This document shows, piece after piece, positions 20,545 to 29,719 of a DNA stretch of 54,401 nucleotides. Each line of letters opens with the position of its first letter. The stretch's first letter is position 1. The stretch lies in contig CACKRM010000004.1 of the NCBI GenBank assembly GCA_902602655.1, forward strand, positions 1-54,401, given 5' to 3'. A program made the position numbers and the translations under genes. This stretch comes from an uncultured Pelagibacteraceae bacterium. GTDB taxonomy: Bacteria; Pseudomonadota; Alphaproteobacteria; Pelagibacterales; Pelagibacteraceae. A model generated the notes under the pieces. The model had not been told where the DNA came from. It did no database searches and was given only the letters and a program-made list of their open reading frames with translations.

Positions 20545-22581
20545 TTATTTGATTAATTTCTTTTTAAGTCTTGCCCACCCAGGACTTCGATATTCATTGT
20601 TATTTTCAAAAGACTCATCTTGGTTAAAATCAAAGTCATCAAGAGATTCTCGCATAGTTTCATGATTCTTTTCAACAGAGTCGTCAGGAATTTCTCCAAT
20701 AAATCTTGAAGGTAAACTTTCGATCCAATCTCCATGATAAGCTCTCTGCATTACGAAAGAAATATAAGCATTTTTTTTTGCTCTTGTGATACCCACATAA
20801 GCTAATCTTCTTTCCTCTTCTAAAGCAAAATCTCCTTTTTCATCTAAAGATTTTTGGTGAGGAAATAAACCCTCTTCCCACCCTGGTAAAAAAACTGTGT
20901 TAAATTCTAAACCTTTAGCCGCATGCATCGTCATTATATTTATTTTTGCATCTTCCCAATTTTGATCAATTGAAGTTGCTAAAGCGACATGTTCTAAAAA
21001 TCCTTGTAAATTTTCGTAGTCATGCATTGCTCTTAAAAGTTCTTTTAAATTTTCAATTCTATTTTCATTTTCAATATCTTTTTTATTTTTTAACATTTCT
21101 GAATAGCCCGACTCATCTAAAATAATCTTTAATAAATCATAATGCTTATTTAATTTTCTGAATTGCCTCCAGCCTTTGAGGTTATCTAAAAATTGTTTAA
21201 TGACAAATTTTATCTTTGGTTTAAAAGAATTTTCTTGTAATAATTTATGCGCAGCATCTTCTAGGCATAATTTATTTTTATTTGCACATTCATGAAGTTG
21301 ATTCATTGCCGCATCCCCTAAACCCCTTTTGGGTTTATTAATAATTCTTTCGAAGGCTAAATCATCAAATTTTTGGTTTACAATTCTTAAATAACATATC
21401 GCATCCTTTACTTCTGCTCTTTCATAAAACTTTATACCTCCAACAATTCTGTAGTTAATACCAACCTTTAAAAATCTCTCTTCAAATTCCCTTGTTTGAT
21501 AAATAGCCCTTACTAAAATCGCAATACTATTTAAATCTTCCTTTTTTTTATTTTTAGACTCTATTACATTTCCAATTTCCCCAGCCTCTTCCTTTCCATT
21601 TTTATAACAATTTAATTTTACTAATTCACCTGACTCTCCCTCTGACCACAATTTTTTTCCTATCCTATCTTTATTGAATGATATTAAATGCGATGCTGTG
21701 TTCAAAATATTTTTAGTAGATCTATAATTTTGTTCCAATCTAAAAACTTTACATTGTGGGTACACTTTATCAAAACTTAAAAAATTTTTAATTTCAGCAC
21801 CTCTCCAACTATATATGGACTGATCATCATCTCCTACACAACAGATATTTTTTTCTTTATTAACTAATAAATTGAGCCATTTATTTTGTATGAAATTTGT
21901 GTCTTGATATTCATCCACAAGAATATATTTAAAATTATTTACGTAAGTATCTCTAATGTCTGAATTTTTTTCAAATAATTTAACTGAATAAAGTAATAGA
22001 TCGCCAAAGTCGCAAGCATTTAAATCTTTGATTTTTTTTTGATAAACTTTATAAACTTTAAGTATTTCTCCCTCAAAAATATTCTTTTTTCTTAGTTGTA
22101 CCTCATTAGGCAGCAACCCTTTGTTTTTCCATTGATCTATCAATGAAAGGGTATATTGAGGAGAGATTTTTTTTGCATCAATATTTTCAGCTTTACAAAT
22201 ATTTTTAATCAATTTTTTTTGATCTTCAGTGTCTAGAATTGTGAAATTACTTGTTAGACCGATCGCTTCCGCATGTCGTCTCAAAAATTTAACACTAATA
22301 GAATGGAAAGTACCAAGCCAAGGTACTGAGAATGATTTTTTGTTTAAATAACTCAACACTCTAGTTTGCATTTCTTTTGCAGCTTTATTTGTGAAAGTCA
22401 CGCAAAGAATTTGATTGGGCCAAGCTTTTTTTTGATTTATTATGTACGCTAATCTAGTAGTTAACACCCTTGTTTTGCCTGATCCAGCTCCAGCTACAAC
22501 TAAATTGGGCCCTTCAGTGCTGAGAACAGCTTTTTTTTGTTCGTTGTTTAAATTGTTTAATAATTGATCTATAGAATCCAT
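20545..22581 (-). CDS. uvrD: UvrD/PcrA-type superfamily I DNA helicase
   Basis: A 3'-5' helicase for nucleotide-excision and mismatch repair. The 678 residues carry all main motifs: Walker A VAGAGSGKTRVL (about residue 31), CVTFTNKAAKEM, WLGTFHSI, ILVDEYQDTN (motif II, about 222), GDDDQSIYSWRGA (motif III, about 250), LEQNYRST (motif IV), IMTMHAAKGLEFNTVFL (motif V) and RRLAYVGITRAKK (motif VI). The C-terminus is shorter than that of E. coli UvrD and rich in acidic and Asn residues. It is transcribed away from the AsmA-like gene and probably with pepP. Confidence 0.96.
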   Translation of the reverse strand: MDSIDQLLNNLNNEQKKAVLSTEGPNLVVAGAGSGKTRVLTTRLAYIINQKKAWPNQILCVTFTNKAAKEMQTRVLSYLNKKSFSVPWLGTFHSISVKFLRRHAEAIGLTSNFTILDTEDQKKLIKNICKAENIDAKKISPQYTLSLIDQWKNKGLLPNEVQLRKKNIFEGEILKVYKVYQKKIKDLNACDFGDLLLYSVKLFEKNSDIRDTYVNNFKYILVDEYQDTNFIQNKWLNLLVNKEKNICCVGDDDQSIYSWRGAEIKNFLSFDKVYPQCKVFRLEQNYRSTKNILNTASHLISFNKDRIGKKLWSEGESGELVKLNCYKNGKEEAGEIGNVIESKNKKKEDLNSIAILVRAIYQTREFEERFLKVGINYRIVGGIKFYERAEVKDAICYLRIVNQKFDDLAFERIINKPKRGLGDAAMNQLHECANKNKLCLEDAAHKLLQENSFKPKIKFVIKQFLDNLKGWRQFRKLNKHYDLLKIILDESGYSEMLKNKKDIENENRIENLKELLRAMHDYENLQGFLEHVALATSIDQNWEDAKINIMTMHAAKGLEFNTVFLPGWEEGLFPHQKSLDEKGDFALEEERRLAYVGITRAKKNAYISFVMQRAYHGDWIESLPSRFIGEIPDDSVEKNHETMRESLDDFDFNQDESFENNNEYRSPGWARLKKKLIK

Positions 22582-22628
22582 AAAAAAAGTATTTATTTAA
22601 TTATACACTAGATAATAAAAATAAAAAA

Positions 22629-24044
22629 ATGATTAATAAAACTCAAAATATTTTGACCAACTTTGTAAAATTAAAAAAACAACTAAAACCTTTTTATTTT
22701 TTCATCATTGTACCATTCATATTGGGTGCGCTGTTTTTTACATATATTTCTATTCCAAAGTTTTTTGACTATGAGACAAAAGACAAAATTATTATTAAGT
22801 TTTTAAATGAAAGATATAATTTTAAAATAAGTGATATTGATAAAGTTACCTACAATATTTTTCCAAGGCCACATCTAAATCTAAGCAACTCAAAATTTAT
22901 TTTTTTAGAAGATGAAAATGAAAATACCGTAGAAAATTTAATTTTAATTCTTGGTATAAAAAGTCTATTAAATTATGATAATTTTAGTTTAAATAAAATA
23001 ATTCTAGACAAATCTTTTATAAAAATAGATGTGGATTATTTCAAAAAATTTCTAATCTATTTTAAGGAATTTGATAGAAAAATTCTTTTCAAGAATTCTA
23101 GTATTTCTTTTTATAAAAAAAATAAAAATATAATTTCATTCTCAAATTTAAAATTAAGCAATCAAAAAAAAAATCAAATAAATTTTGAAGGTTTGTTATT
23201 TGAAAAGTATTTCAAAGTAAATTTTAAATTAAAAGAAAAAAATAATAATGTACTTTTTTTTGTATTTCCAGATATCGGAACCAATTTAAAAATTATTTTT
23301 GAAAAAGGGAGTAATATAGATTTTGCAAAAGGATATGCAGAAACAAAAATTTTAAAAAATAAATTTAATTTTAATTTTGTCAAATCACAAGATTTGAAAT
23401 TATTTAATTCCTTTTTTAGAAATCAAATTTTAGAGTCCTCATTTGATAGTACTATTACATTTGATCCAAATTTTTACTTTAATACTAGTTTAAAAATTAA
23501 AAATTTTAATTATAAAAAGTTCAATAACTTTATTGAAAAAAATTACTTAAATGACAAAAAGTTAGTTAAACTTAATAAAAAATTGAATGGAAAAATATCA
23601 TTATTATTTCAAGAAAAAAAAAATTCTATTAAAAATTTAAAAGTAAATTTATTATTTAAGAATGGAGATATTCATATTAAAAATATAAATCTAAAACATT
23701 CAGATGTATCTTTATTATTTAACGGTTTAATTTCTAATAATGAAGGTTATCCAAAATTAAATTATGAATTAAAAATTATTGTTTACGATAAAAAAAATTT
23801 TTTAAATAAAATAGGTGTCAAAAATTCTTTACCTGACGAGACTTTAAATATTTTTTCAACTGGATCAATAAATCTACGATTAAGCAAAATAAGGTTTGAT
23901 GATTTAATTTTAGATAATAATAAATTAAACAATGAAGAAATAAAAATTTACAAAGAAAATTTTGAACAATATATTATAGGTGAGAGTATATTTGGTTTAT
24001 TTGATTTAGGTAATATTAAACAATTTACAAAAAGTATTAATTGA
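22629..24044 (+). CDS. AsmA-like membrane-anchored protein
   Basis: A 471-residue protein with one N-terminal membrane helix (PFYFFIIVPFILGALFFTYISIP, about residues 20-42), followed by a long periplasmic part rich in alternating beta strands, such as LSNSKFIFLEDEN, LNKIILDKSFIKID and IKNINLKHSDVSLLFNG. This is the look of AsmA-family proteins, thought to be beta-groove bridges for lipid traffic between membranes. The product is extremely rich in Lys, Asn, Phe and Ile. Sequence conservation is too low to choose a subfamily. It lies 26 bases before the methyltransferase operon and could be cotranscribed with it. Confidence 0.6.
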   Translation: MINKTQNILTNFVKLKKQLKPFYFFIIVPFILGALFFTYISIPKFFDYETKDKIIIKFLNERYNFKISDIDKVTYNIFPRPHLNLSNSKFIFLEDENENTVENLILILGIKSLLNYDNFSLNKIILDKSFIKIDVDYFKKFLIYFKEFDRKILFKNSSISFYKKNKNIISFSNLKLSNQKKNQINFEGLLFEKYFKVNFKLKEKNNNVLFFVFPDIGTNLKIIFEKGSNIDFAKGYAETKILKNKFNFNFVKSQDLKLFNSFFRNQILESSFDSTITFDPNFYFNTSLKIKNFNYKKFNNFIEKNYLNDKKLVKLNKKLNGKISLLFQEKKNSIKNLKVNLLFKNGDIHIKNINLKHSDVSLLFNGLISNNEGYPKLNYELKIIVYDKKNFLNKIGVKNSLPDETLNIFSTGSINLRLSKIRFDDLILDNNKLNNEEIKIYKENFEQYIIGESIFGLFDLGNIKQFTKSIN

Positions 24045-24070
24045 TATAAATTTTTAAATATTCACTTTTA

Positions 24071-24757
24071 ATGTCCGATATAAAAAAAAATTATAAAAAG
24101 GTCGTATCCAAGTATTGGCAAAAAACAGATAGTAAAATTAATGCAAGTGTTCCTAACGAAACATTAATTAGATTAATTGGTAATTTAAAATTTAGTTATA
24201 AAAGAAAAAAAGTGTTGGATGTAGGTATAGGAGATGGAGCGAATTTAATAGAATTTAAAAAAAGAGGCTCTTCAATATTTGGCATTGATATAAGAAAAAA
24301 AAAAATACTGGATTTTTGTAAAAAAAATCATTTACCAAGAAAAAATTTTTATGTGAGCGATTTAAATTATAATTTTCCTAAAATAAAAAAAAATTTTGAT
24401 TTAATCGTATGTAAGGATACTTTTTATTATTTAGATTACAATAGACATTTACCTTTTTTAAAATTTTGTAAAAAAATTTTAAATAAAAAAGGTCATTTTA
24501 TACTTCAGTTTATTCAGGCGGAATTGAAGGAAAAAAAGAAAAAAAAATTATTTGATTACTCTTTATCTAAAAACTTTAAAAAAGAAACTAAATATCATGA
24601 GAGAAACAATCCTATAAATATTTTAACACGTGGATACATAAACAATTTAATTCAATCATCAAAGTTTAAACTTAAAGTAAATATTTTTGATGTATCGACC
24701 CATTTAAAAGATAAAAAATTTGTTACAATAAATAGATATTTAGTTTTATCAAATTAA
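24071..24757 (+). CDS. Class I SAM-dependent methyltransferase
   Basis: The 228-residue product carries motif I VLDVGIGDGANLIEF (about residues 46-60), the acidic end of strand 2 in IFGIDIRKK (about 69-77), and a motif-II-like NFDLIVCKDTFYYLDYNRHL (about 110-129), which define a Rossmann-fold methyltransferase. The acceptor is not shown by the sequence. It is the first gene of a tightly packed operon with a MaoC-like hotdog, an AAC(3)-like acyltransferase, an adenylation enzyme and a carrier protein. A substrate linked to a carrier, or a sugar, is therefore plausible but unproven. Confidence 0.8.
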   Translation: MSDIKKNYKKVVSKYWQKTDSKINASVPNETLIRLIGNLKFSYKRKKVLDVGIGDGANLIEFKKRGSSIFGIDIRKKKILDFCKKNHLPRKNFYVSDLNYNFPKIKKNFDLIVCKDTFYYLDYNRHLPFLKFCKKILNKKGHFILQFIQAELKEKKKKKLFDYSLSKNFKKETKYHERNNPINILTRGYINNLIQSSKFKLKVNIFDVSTHLKDKKFVTINRYLVLSN

Positions 24758-24761
24758 ATTT

Positions 24762-25217
24762 ATGATTAAAATTCATGTAAATAAAAAAATAAAGACACCA
24801 GTAAATATAAAATCAATTAAAAAAAACTTTACATTAAAATTTAAAGTATTTATTTCTAAGAAAATTCATAGTGATTTTGAAAAACTATCAGGCGATAATA
24901 GCCCAATACACTCGAGCATCACATTTTGTAAAAAAAATGGTTATAAAAAAAAACTTGGGTATGGTTTTTTAATTAATTGTATTTTGTCTCAAATTTATGG
25001 AAAATTTTTCCCAGGTGGAAATGAACTTTGCTTAAGTCAAACTGGAATTTTTAAATCTCCCTATTTTATAGGTGATACCCTTACAATCATTTTAAAAGTA
25101 GATCATAAAAGTGTTGAAAATCAAATTGTTAATATAAGTACAGTTTTTTATAGACAAAACAAAATTAAAATTTTCCATGGGAACGGTATTTTAAAACTTA
25201 GTCTAAATAAAAGTTAA
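24762..25217 (+). CDS. MaoC-like hotdog-fold protein (putative acyl hydratase)
   Basis: The 151 residues include a MaoC/(R)-enoyl hydratase-like motif: DFEKLSGDNSPIHSSITFCKKNGYKKKLGYG (about residues 40-70), with Asp and His at the positions of the catalytic pair, followed by NELCLSQTGIFKSPYFIGDTLTI, the usual strand pair after the active helix. Such enzymes hydrate or dehydrate acyl chains on CoA or carrier proteins. The start follows the methyltransferase stop by four bases and the stop shares one base with the next start. Loss of catalysis cannot be excluded, since the sequence is divergent. Confidence 0.72.
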   Translation: MIKIHVNKKIKTPVNIKSIKKNFTLKFKVFISKKIHSDFEKLSGDNSPIHSSITFCKKNGYKKKLGYGFLINCILSQIYGKFFPGGNELCLSQTGIFKSPYFIGDTLTIILKVDHKSVENQIVNISTVFYRQNKIKIFHGNGILKLSLNKS

Positions 25218-26005
25218 TGAAAATTAAAAATATAAAAGAATTAAAAGGACCTCTTAAAAAATATATATCTATAAAAGACACCCTTTACATAGAGAGTGAT
25301 TTAACTAATTTGATCAAAAACACCGATATAATTTTTAAAAAAAAAAGTCTAAACGAAATTTTAAATTTATTTAAGTCATTAATTGGTCCGAAAGGCACTA
25401 TTATTTGTCCGTCATTTACTTATTCTTGGGGAAGAGATAAAAAAAAAAAATATTTTGACGTTAAAAGAACTAAAGCTCTAACAGGATCTTTTGCAGAATT
25501 TTTAAGAACTAAAAAAAATTCTTTCAGAACTCCTGATCCAATGTTTTCTTTTGTTGTTCATGGATTAAATAAGAAAAATTTTTTTGAATTAGATAATGAT
25601 AGTTTTGGAAAAAGAAGTGTTTTTTCAGAATTGTTAAAATCAAATGCAAAATTAATATCCTTTTGTTTAAATCAATTCGATCCCACATTTGTTCATTTTG
25701 TTGAACAATTTTATCACGAAAACATAAAAAAAATCGACTATAGATCAAAGGTTTCTTTGATGGGCAAGTTGAAAAATTATCAATCAAAAATTTATAGTAA
25801 AAAACAAGTTTGCTTATTAAGAAATGTAAATTCTAAGCTTTTTTTTGATGAAAAAAATATAAAAAAAACCCTTTTGAAAAAAAAGATGTTGAAAGTTATT
25901 AAATTAAAATTTACAAAAATTTATATAGTGAATGCTAAAGATTTTTTTCAAGAAGGATTAATGGGAATGATTAAAAACCCTCACTTTTTTGTATCAAAAA
26001 AATGA
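25217..26005 (+). CDS. AAC(3)-family N-acyltransferase
   Basis: The 262-residue protein has the fold signature of the aminoglycoside 3-N-acetyltransferase family: IESDLTNL at the first strand, SLIGPKGTIICPSFTYSWGRD (about residues 55-75), GSFAEFLRTK, FRTPDPMFSFVVHG (about 100-113) and a C-terminal EGLMGMIKNP. Members inside polysaccharide clusters acylate amino sugars rather than antibiotics, and here the gene is followed by an adenylation enzyme and carrier protein. I infer that it transfers an acyl or aminoacyl group to an amine. Nothing suggests antibiotic resistance. It shares a base with the MaoC-like gene and overlaps the adenylation gene by four bases. Confidence 0.8.
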   Translation: MKIKNIKELKGPLKKYISIKDTLYIESDLTNLIKNTDIIFKKKSLNEILNLFKSLIGPKGTIICPSFTYSWGRDKKKKYFDVKRTKALTGSFAEFLRTKKNSFRTPDPMFSFVVHGLNKKNFFELDNDSFGKRSVFSELLKSNAKLISFCLNQFDPTFVHFVEQFYHENIKKIDYRSKVSLMGKLKNYQSKIYSKKQVCLLRNVNSKLFFDEKNIKKTLLKKKMLKVIKLKFTKIYIVNAKDFFQEGLMGMIKNPHFFVSKK

Positions 26006-27546
26006 ATTGGAAATATAACTTAGGTTTAAAATTTAAAGATATTGCTCAAAAAAACAGTAATAAGTTAGCAATTATTATTGATAACAAAAGATATAATTAC
26101 AAATATTTAGAGAACAAATCATTTAAAGTTTCAAAATATTTTATGAATAATTTAAAACTAAGACCAGGTGATGTTGTTGCTTTAGATTCTACAAAGTGTA
26201 TAGCGACCTATATTTTTTTAATTGCTTGTCTAAGAATTGGTGTCGCGTATGTTTTTATAGACCCTGACAATCCTAAAGTAAGAATAAATAAAATTTTGAA
26301 GTCTGTGAAACCTAAATTTTTTTTTAGCAAAGAACAGAAGAAATCTAATAACTATTCAAATTTTGTAAAAACTGTTTCTTTTAAAAAAATTATAAGTTTT
26401 TTGAACAAAGGTAAACCAAACATAAAAAAAGATTTTCCATCATTCCCATCAACTAATATTGCTTATATTATGTTTACCTCCGGTTCAACTGGTGAACCAA
26501 AAGGAGCGGCTATTTCTCATAACAATCTTTTAAATTTCATTAGCTGGTCTCAAGAAGAATATGCAATAAAATCTTCAGATAAAATTAGCAATCTAAATCC
26601 ACTTCATTTTGATAATTCTGTTTTTGATATTTATGCTACTCTTTTTAATGGTGCCTGCTTGGTACCTTTTGCAAGTAACGAATTAATTGACACTAAAAAT
26701 TTATTAAAAAAAATTATTAAAAATAAAATTAATATTTGGTTTTCTGTTCCATCCCTATTAGTTTTAATATTAAATTTTAAAAGTTTTAATAAAAAATCTT
26801 TTCCGTATCTAAAAAAAATTATTTTCGGAGGAGAAGGATTTCCAAAAGCTAAGCTTAAAGAGTTGTATGATACGTGCAAAACAAAAAAAGTAGAACTTTT
26901 TAATGTATACGGGCCAACAGAATGTACATGTATTTGTTCAAGCTACAAAATAAATAGTAGGGATTTTGTCGGAAAAGAAATGAAGAGATTTGCGCCTTTT
27001 GGAAAAAAAATGACAAAAAATTTCTTTTATATTATTCATAAACCAAAAAAATATAAAAAAAATTCTATTGGTGAGCTACTTCTTGGCGGGGATAATGTAG
27101 GAAAAGGTTATTTTAACAATAAGAATGAAACTAATAAAAAATTTATTCAAAACCCCAATCACAACAATTTTAAAGACATTGTTTACTGCACAGGAGACAT
27201 GGTTTACAAAGATAAAAATAACAAAAATATCTATTTCTCAAATCGAAAAGATGATCAAATTAAATATCTAGGTCATCGTATAGAGCTTGGCGAAATACAA
27301 CAAAATTTGAACAAGATAAAAGAAATTAAGGAGAGTTTTGTTGAATTTAGAAAAAATAATATCAATTCAGGCGGGGAAATATTATGTTGGTTGTCACATT
27401 CATCATCTTTAAAAATCATAAAAAATAAAGTTTTTAAACTACTGCCGAAACACATGGTACCAGGAAAATTCATAGAGGTTTTAAAATTACCCAAGAATAA
27501 CAATGGCAAAGTTGATAGAAATAAATTAAAAAAACTAAAAATATGA
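26002..27546 (+). CDS. Stand-alone amino acid adenylation enzyme (DltA/NRPS A-domain type)
   Basis: The 514 residues form a complete ANL-family adenylation domain: A3 MFTSGSTGEPKGAAISHNNL (about residues 155-174), A4 FDNSVFDIY (about 198) retaining the Asp that usually binds a substrate alpha-amino group, A5 NVYGPTECT (about 303), A7 YCTGDMV, A8 RKDDQIKYLGHRIELGEIQ and A10 NGKVDRNKL with the catalytic Lys. It should activate an amino acid with ATP and load it on a carrier protein. The next gene, overlapping by four bases, encodes such a carrier. The organisation resembles dltA-dltC, but the other dlt genes are absent and other neighbours differ. Confidence 0.88.
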   Translation: MNWKYNLGLKFKDIAQKNSNKLAIIIDNKRYNYKYLENKSFKVSKYFMNNLKLRPGDVVALDSTKCIATYIFLIACLRIGVAYVFIDPDNPKVRINKILKSVKPKFFFSKEQKKSNNYSNFVKTVSFKKIISFLNKGKPNIKKDFPSFPSTNIAYIMFTSGSTGEPKGAAISHNNLLNFISWSQEEYAIKSSDKISNLNPLHFDNSVFDIYATLFNGACLVPFASNELIDTKNLLKKIIKNKINIWFSVPSLLVLILNFKSFNKKSFPYLKKIIFGGEGFPKAKLKELYDTCKTKKVELFNVYGPTECTCICSSYKINSRDFVGKEMKRFAPFGKKMTKNFFYIIHKPKKYKKNSIGELLLGGDNVGKGYFNNKNETNKKFIQNPNHNNFKDIVYCTGDMVYKDKNNKNIYFSNRKDDQIKYLGHRIELGEIQQNLNKIKEIKESFVEFRKNNINSGGEILCWLSHSSSLKIIKNKVFKLLPKHMVPGKFIEVLKLPKNNNGKVDRNKLKKLKI

Positions 27547-27788
27547 ATAAAAAAAAGACTTTAGAAAAAAAATTATCAAAAATTATAGAAAATAATTTAA
27601 TTATAAAAAAAAAGATAACAGAAAAAACCGACCTTATTTCAAATGGACTTTTAGATTCTGTTAATATTTTTTTGCTGATAAGTGAGTTAGAAAAGAGTTT
27701 TAAAATAAAAATTCCTATTAAAAATTTTGATATTAATAATTTTCGAAGTAAAAAGAGAATCCTTAATTTTTTAATAAAACAAATTTAA
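27543..27788 (+). CDS. Acyl/peptidyl carrier protein
   Basis: An 81-residue single-domain carrier protein. The pantetheine attachment motif is GLLDSVNIFLLISELEKSF with Ser39 as the expected attachment site, and the flanking helices fit (LIKKKITEKTDLISNG before, IPIKNFDINNFRSK after). Unlike fatty-acid ACPs it is lysine-rich rather than acidic, more like carriers of DltC or small NRPS systems. It overlaps the adenylation gene by four bases and ends the operon, 15 bases before the convergent fumC stop. Confidence 0.85.
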   Translation: MNKKKTLEKKLSKIIENNLIIKKKITEKTDLISNGLLDSVNIFLLISELEKSFKIKIPIKNFDINNFRSKKRILNFLIKQI

Positions 27789-27803
27789 ATACTTTAAAAA
27801 GCT

Positions 27804-29195
27804 TTATTTATTGGGCTTTGTCATCTTGAGAGGATTCATAATTTTATTATATTCTCCCTCAGTTAAAATACCTTTTTTTAATATTTCAGTTTTTAATGTT
27901 GTTCCGTTTTTGTAAGCATTTTTGGCAATTTTAGCAGCGTTATCATAACCGATTTTTGGCGACAAAGCTGTAACCAGCATTAAAGAGTTGTCTAAAAGGG
28001 ATTTAATTCTTTTCTTGTCAGCTTTAATGCCTTTTATACAATATTTTGCAAAACCATTTGAGGAGTCCGCCATTATATTTATTGATTGGAGTATATTATG
28101 AATAATTAATGGTTTAAAAACATTTAGTTCAAAGTGTCCATGCGATCCAGCCATAGTTATACCGTTATGATTTCCAATTACTTTTACACAAACCATTGTT
28201 ACAGCTTCACATTGTGTAGGATTAATTTTTCCAGGCATAATTGAAGAACCAGGCTCATTCTCTGGTAAAATCAATTCTCCGTAACCAGCTCTTGGTCCAG
28301 AACCTAAAAACCTTATATCATTTGCTATCTTCATTAAACAAACTGCTGTTGTGTTCATTGTTCCAGAAAAATTTACTATTGCATCATGAGCAGCTAAAGC
28401 AGCAAATTTATTTTTTGCTGGTTTAAAAGGAAGTTTAGTTATTTTTTTTATTTCTTTTACAATCTTTTTATCAAAGTTTTTTTTTGTATTTAAACCTGTA
28501 CCAACCGCTGTCCCCCCTTGCGCTAAATAATAAATCTCATTTAAGGCTCTTTCTATTCTTTCAATACATTTTTTCAATTGAGAATGATATCCAGAAAATT
28601 CTTGCCCTAATGTCAAAGGAGTAGCGTCTTGTAAATGAGTTCTTCCTAGCTTTACAATTTTACTAAATTGAGTGACCTTTTTTTTTAATTCTTTCTCAAG
28701 TAATTTAAGGGAAGGTAATAATTTTTTCCTTGCTTTTAAAGCTATAGCAATATGCATAGCGGTTGGAAAAACATCATTAGTTGATTGAGATTTGTTAACA
28801 TGGTCATTCGGGTGAACAGGTTTTTTTGTTCCCATTTTACCACGCATCATTTGTATTGCTCTATTTGATATAACCTCATTCACATTCATGTTAGTTTGAG
28901 TACCCGAACCTGTTTGCCAAACTTTCAGTGGGAAATGATCATTAAGTTTTCCTTTAATAATCTCATCAGCAGCTTTAATAATAAATTTAGCTATTCTTCT
29001 ATCGAGATCGTTATTTCTTGAGTTTACAATTGCTGCAGCTTTTTTTATTACCCCTATCGATTGAATTAAAATCGGTCTAACAAGAAAATCGCCTATATCA
29101 AAGTACTTATTAGATCTTTGTGTGGAAGCACCCCAATACTTATCACCAGGAACTTTTATTTTTCCTATAGAATCAAATTCTGTTCTATATTTCAT
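27804..29195 (-). CDS. fumC: Fumarate hydratase class II
   Basis: Interconverts fumarate and malate in the TCA cycle. The 463 residues match the family. Hallmarks: [18 protein letters not shown] (about residues 96-113), [23 protein letters not shown] (about 127-149), [20 protein letters not shown] (about 183-202), the flexible loop [19 protein letters not shown] (about 315-333) and [11 protein letters not shown]. The SS-loop sequence and the rest fit FumC rather than aspartase. It is convergent with the carrier-protein operon and divergent from the MazG-like gene, with a 65-base gap that may hold both promoters. Confidence 0.97.
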   Translation of the reverse strand: MKYRTEFDSIGKIKVPGDKYWGASTQRSNKYFDIGDFLVRPILIQSIGVIKKAAAIVNSRNNDLDRRIAKFIIKAADEIIKGKLNDHFPLKVWQTGSGTQTNMNVNEVISNRAIQMMRGKMGTKKPVHPNDHVNKSQSTNDVFPTAMHIAIALKARKKLLPSLKLLEKELKKKVTQFSKIVKLGRTHLQDATPLTLGQEFSGYHSQLKKCIERIERALNEIYYLAQGGTAVGTGLNTKKNFDKKIVKEIKKITKLPFKPAKNKFAALAAHDAIVNFSGTMNTTAVCLMKIANDIRFLGSGPRAGYGELILPENEPGSSIMPGKINPTQCEAVTMVCVKVIGNHNGITMAGSHGHFELNVFKPLIIHNILQSINIMADSSNGFAKYCIKGIKADKKRIKSLLDNSLMLVTALSPKIGYDNAAKIAKNAYKNGTTLKTEILKKGILTEGEYNKIMNPLKMTKPNK

Positions 29196-29260
29196 TTAAA
29201 TACCTAATTATATTAATCGTTATGTATTGTAAATAAATAACAAATAACTGTGGAGATTTT

Positions 29261-29632
29261 ATGACAAATTTTAATAGTGTTAAAAAATTCATGGAAGTCT
29301 TTGGCCAGGAAGTAAAGACCAAAGCAGAATTTCCATCTGAAAAAATAGCCGATCTAAGATATAGCCTTATCAAGGAAGAACTAGACGAATTTGGTCAAGC
29401 CTTAAAAGATAGAGACTTGAAAGAGGTAGCAGATGCTTTAACAGATATTTTATATGTAACTTATGGAGCAGGACATGCCTTTGGAATTGATTTGGATAAA
29501 TGTTTTGAGGAAGTCCAAAGATCTAATATGAGTAAGCTTGGTGAAGATGGGAAACCAATATATAATAATCAAGGAAAAGTAATGAAGGGACCAAACTATT
29601 TTAAACCTGATTTATCAAAATTTATTAACTAA
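29261..29632 (+). CDS. MazG-like nucleotide pyrophosphohydrolase
   Basis: A 123-residue all-alpha NTP pyrophosphohydrolase. The metal-binding signature is present: IKEELDEF (about residues 47-54, the ExxE pair) and, after a short linker, KEVADALTDILYVTYGAG (about 64-81, the ExxD pair). The C-terminal FEEVQRSNMSKL followed by DGKPIYNNQGKVMKGPNYF is typical of the phosphoribosyl-ATP pyrophosphohydrolase-like subgroup often seen in phages and marine bacteria. Likely role: hydrolysing noncanonical or excess nucleotides. Its exact substrate is not shown. Confidence 0.85.
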   Translation: MTNFNSVKKFMEVFGQEVKTKAEFPSEKIADLRYSLIKEELDEFGQALKDRDLKEVADALTDILYVTYGAGHAFGIDLDKCFEEVQRSNMSKLGEDGKPIYNNQGKVMKGPNYFKPDLSKFIN

Positions 29633-29638
29633 TTTATT

Positions 29639-29719
29639 ATGAGAGAAAATCTTTATTGGATATTAACTGGAATAGCACTAGGATTAATTATCTATTTGTC
29701 AGACAAATATTTTTTTTAA
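29639..29719 (+). CDS. Putative 26-residue single-span membrane microprotein
   Basis: An ATG six bases after the MazG-like stop opens a 26-codon frame (MRENLYWILTGIALG, then LIIYLSDKYFF) ending at TAA 29717-29719. The composition is a classic single membrane span with a charged N-terminus and a Lys near the C-terminus. It overlaps the end of the convergent pseI gene by 21 bases. No Shine-Dalgarno is visible, so translation would have to be coupled to the upstream gene. Without conservation data it may be a chance frame. Confidence 0.35.
   Translation: MRENLYWILTGIALGLIIYLSDKYFF

Noticed and set aside
25217-26005. The AAC(3)-family gene as an aminoglycoside resistance gene
   Set aside because: Its operon partners are an adenylation enzyme and carrier protein, and the motif FRTPDPMFSF fits sugar-modifying members; nothing points to resistance.
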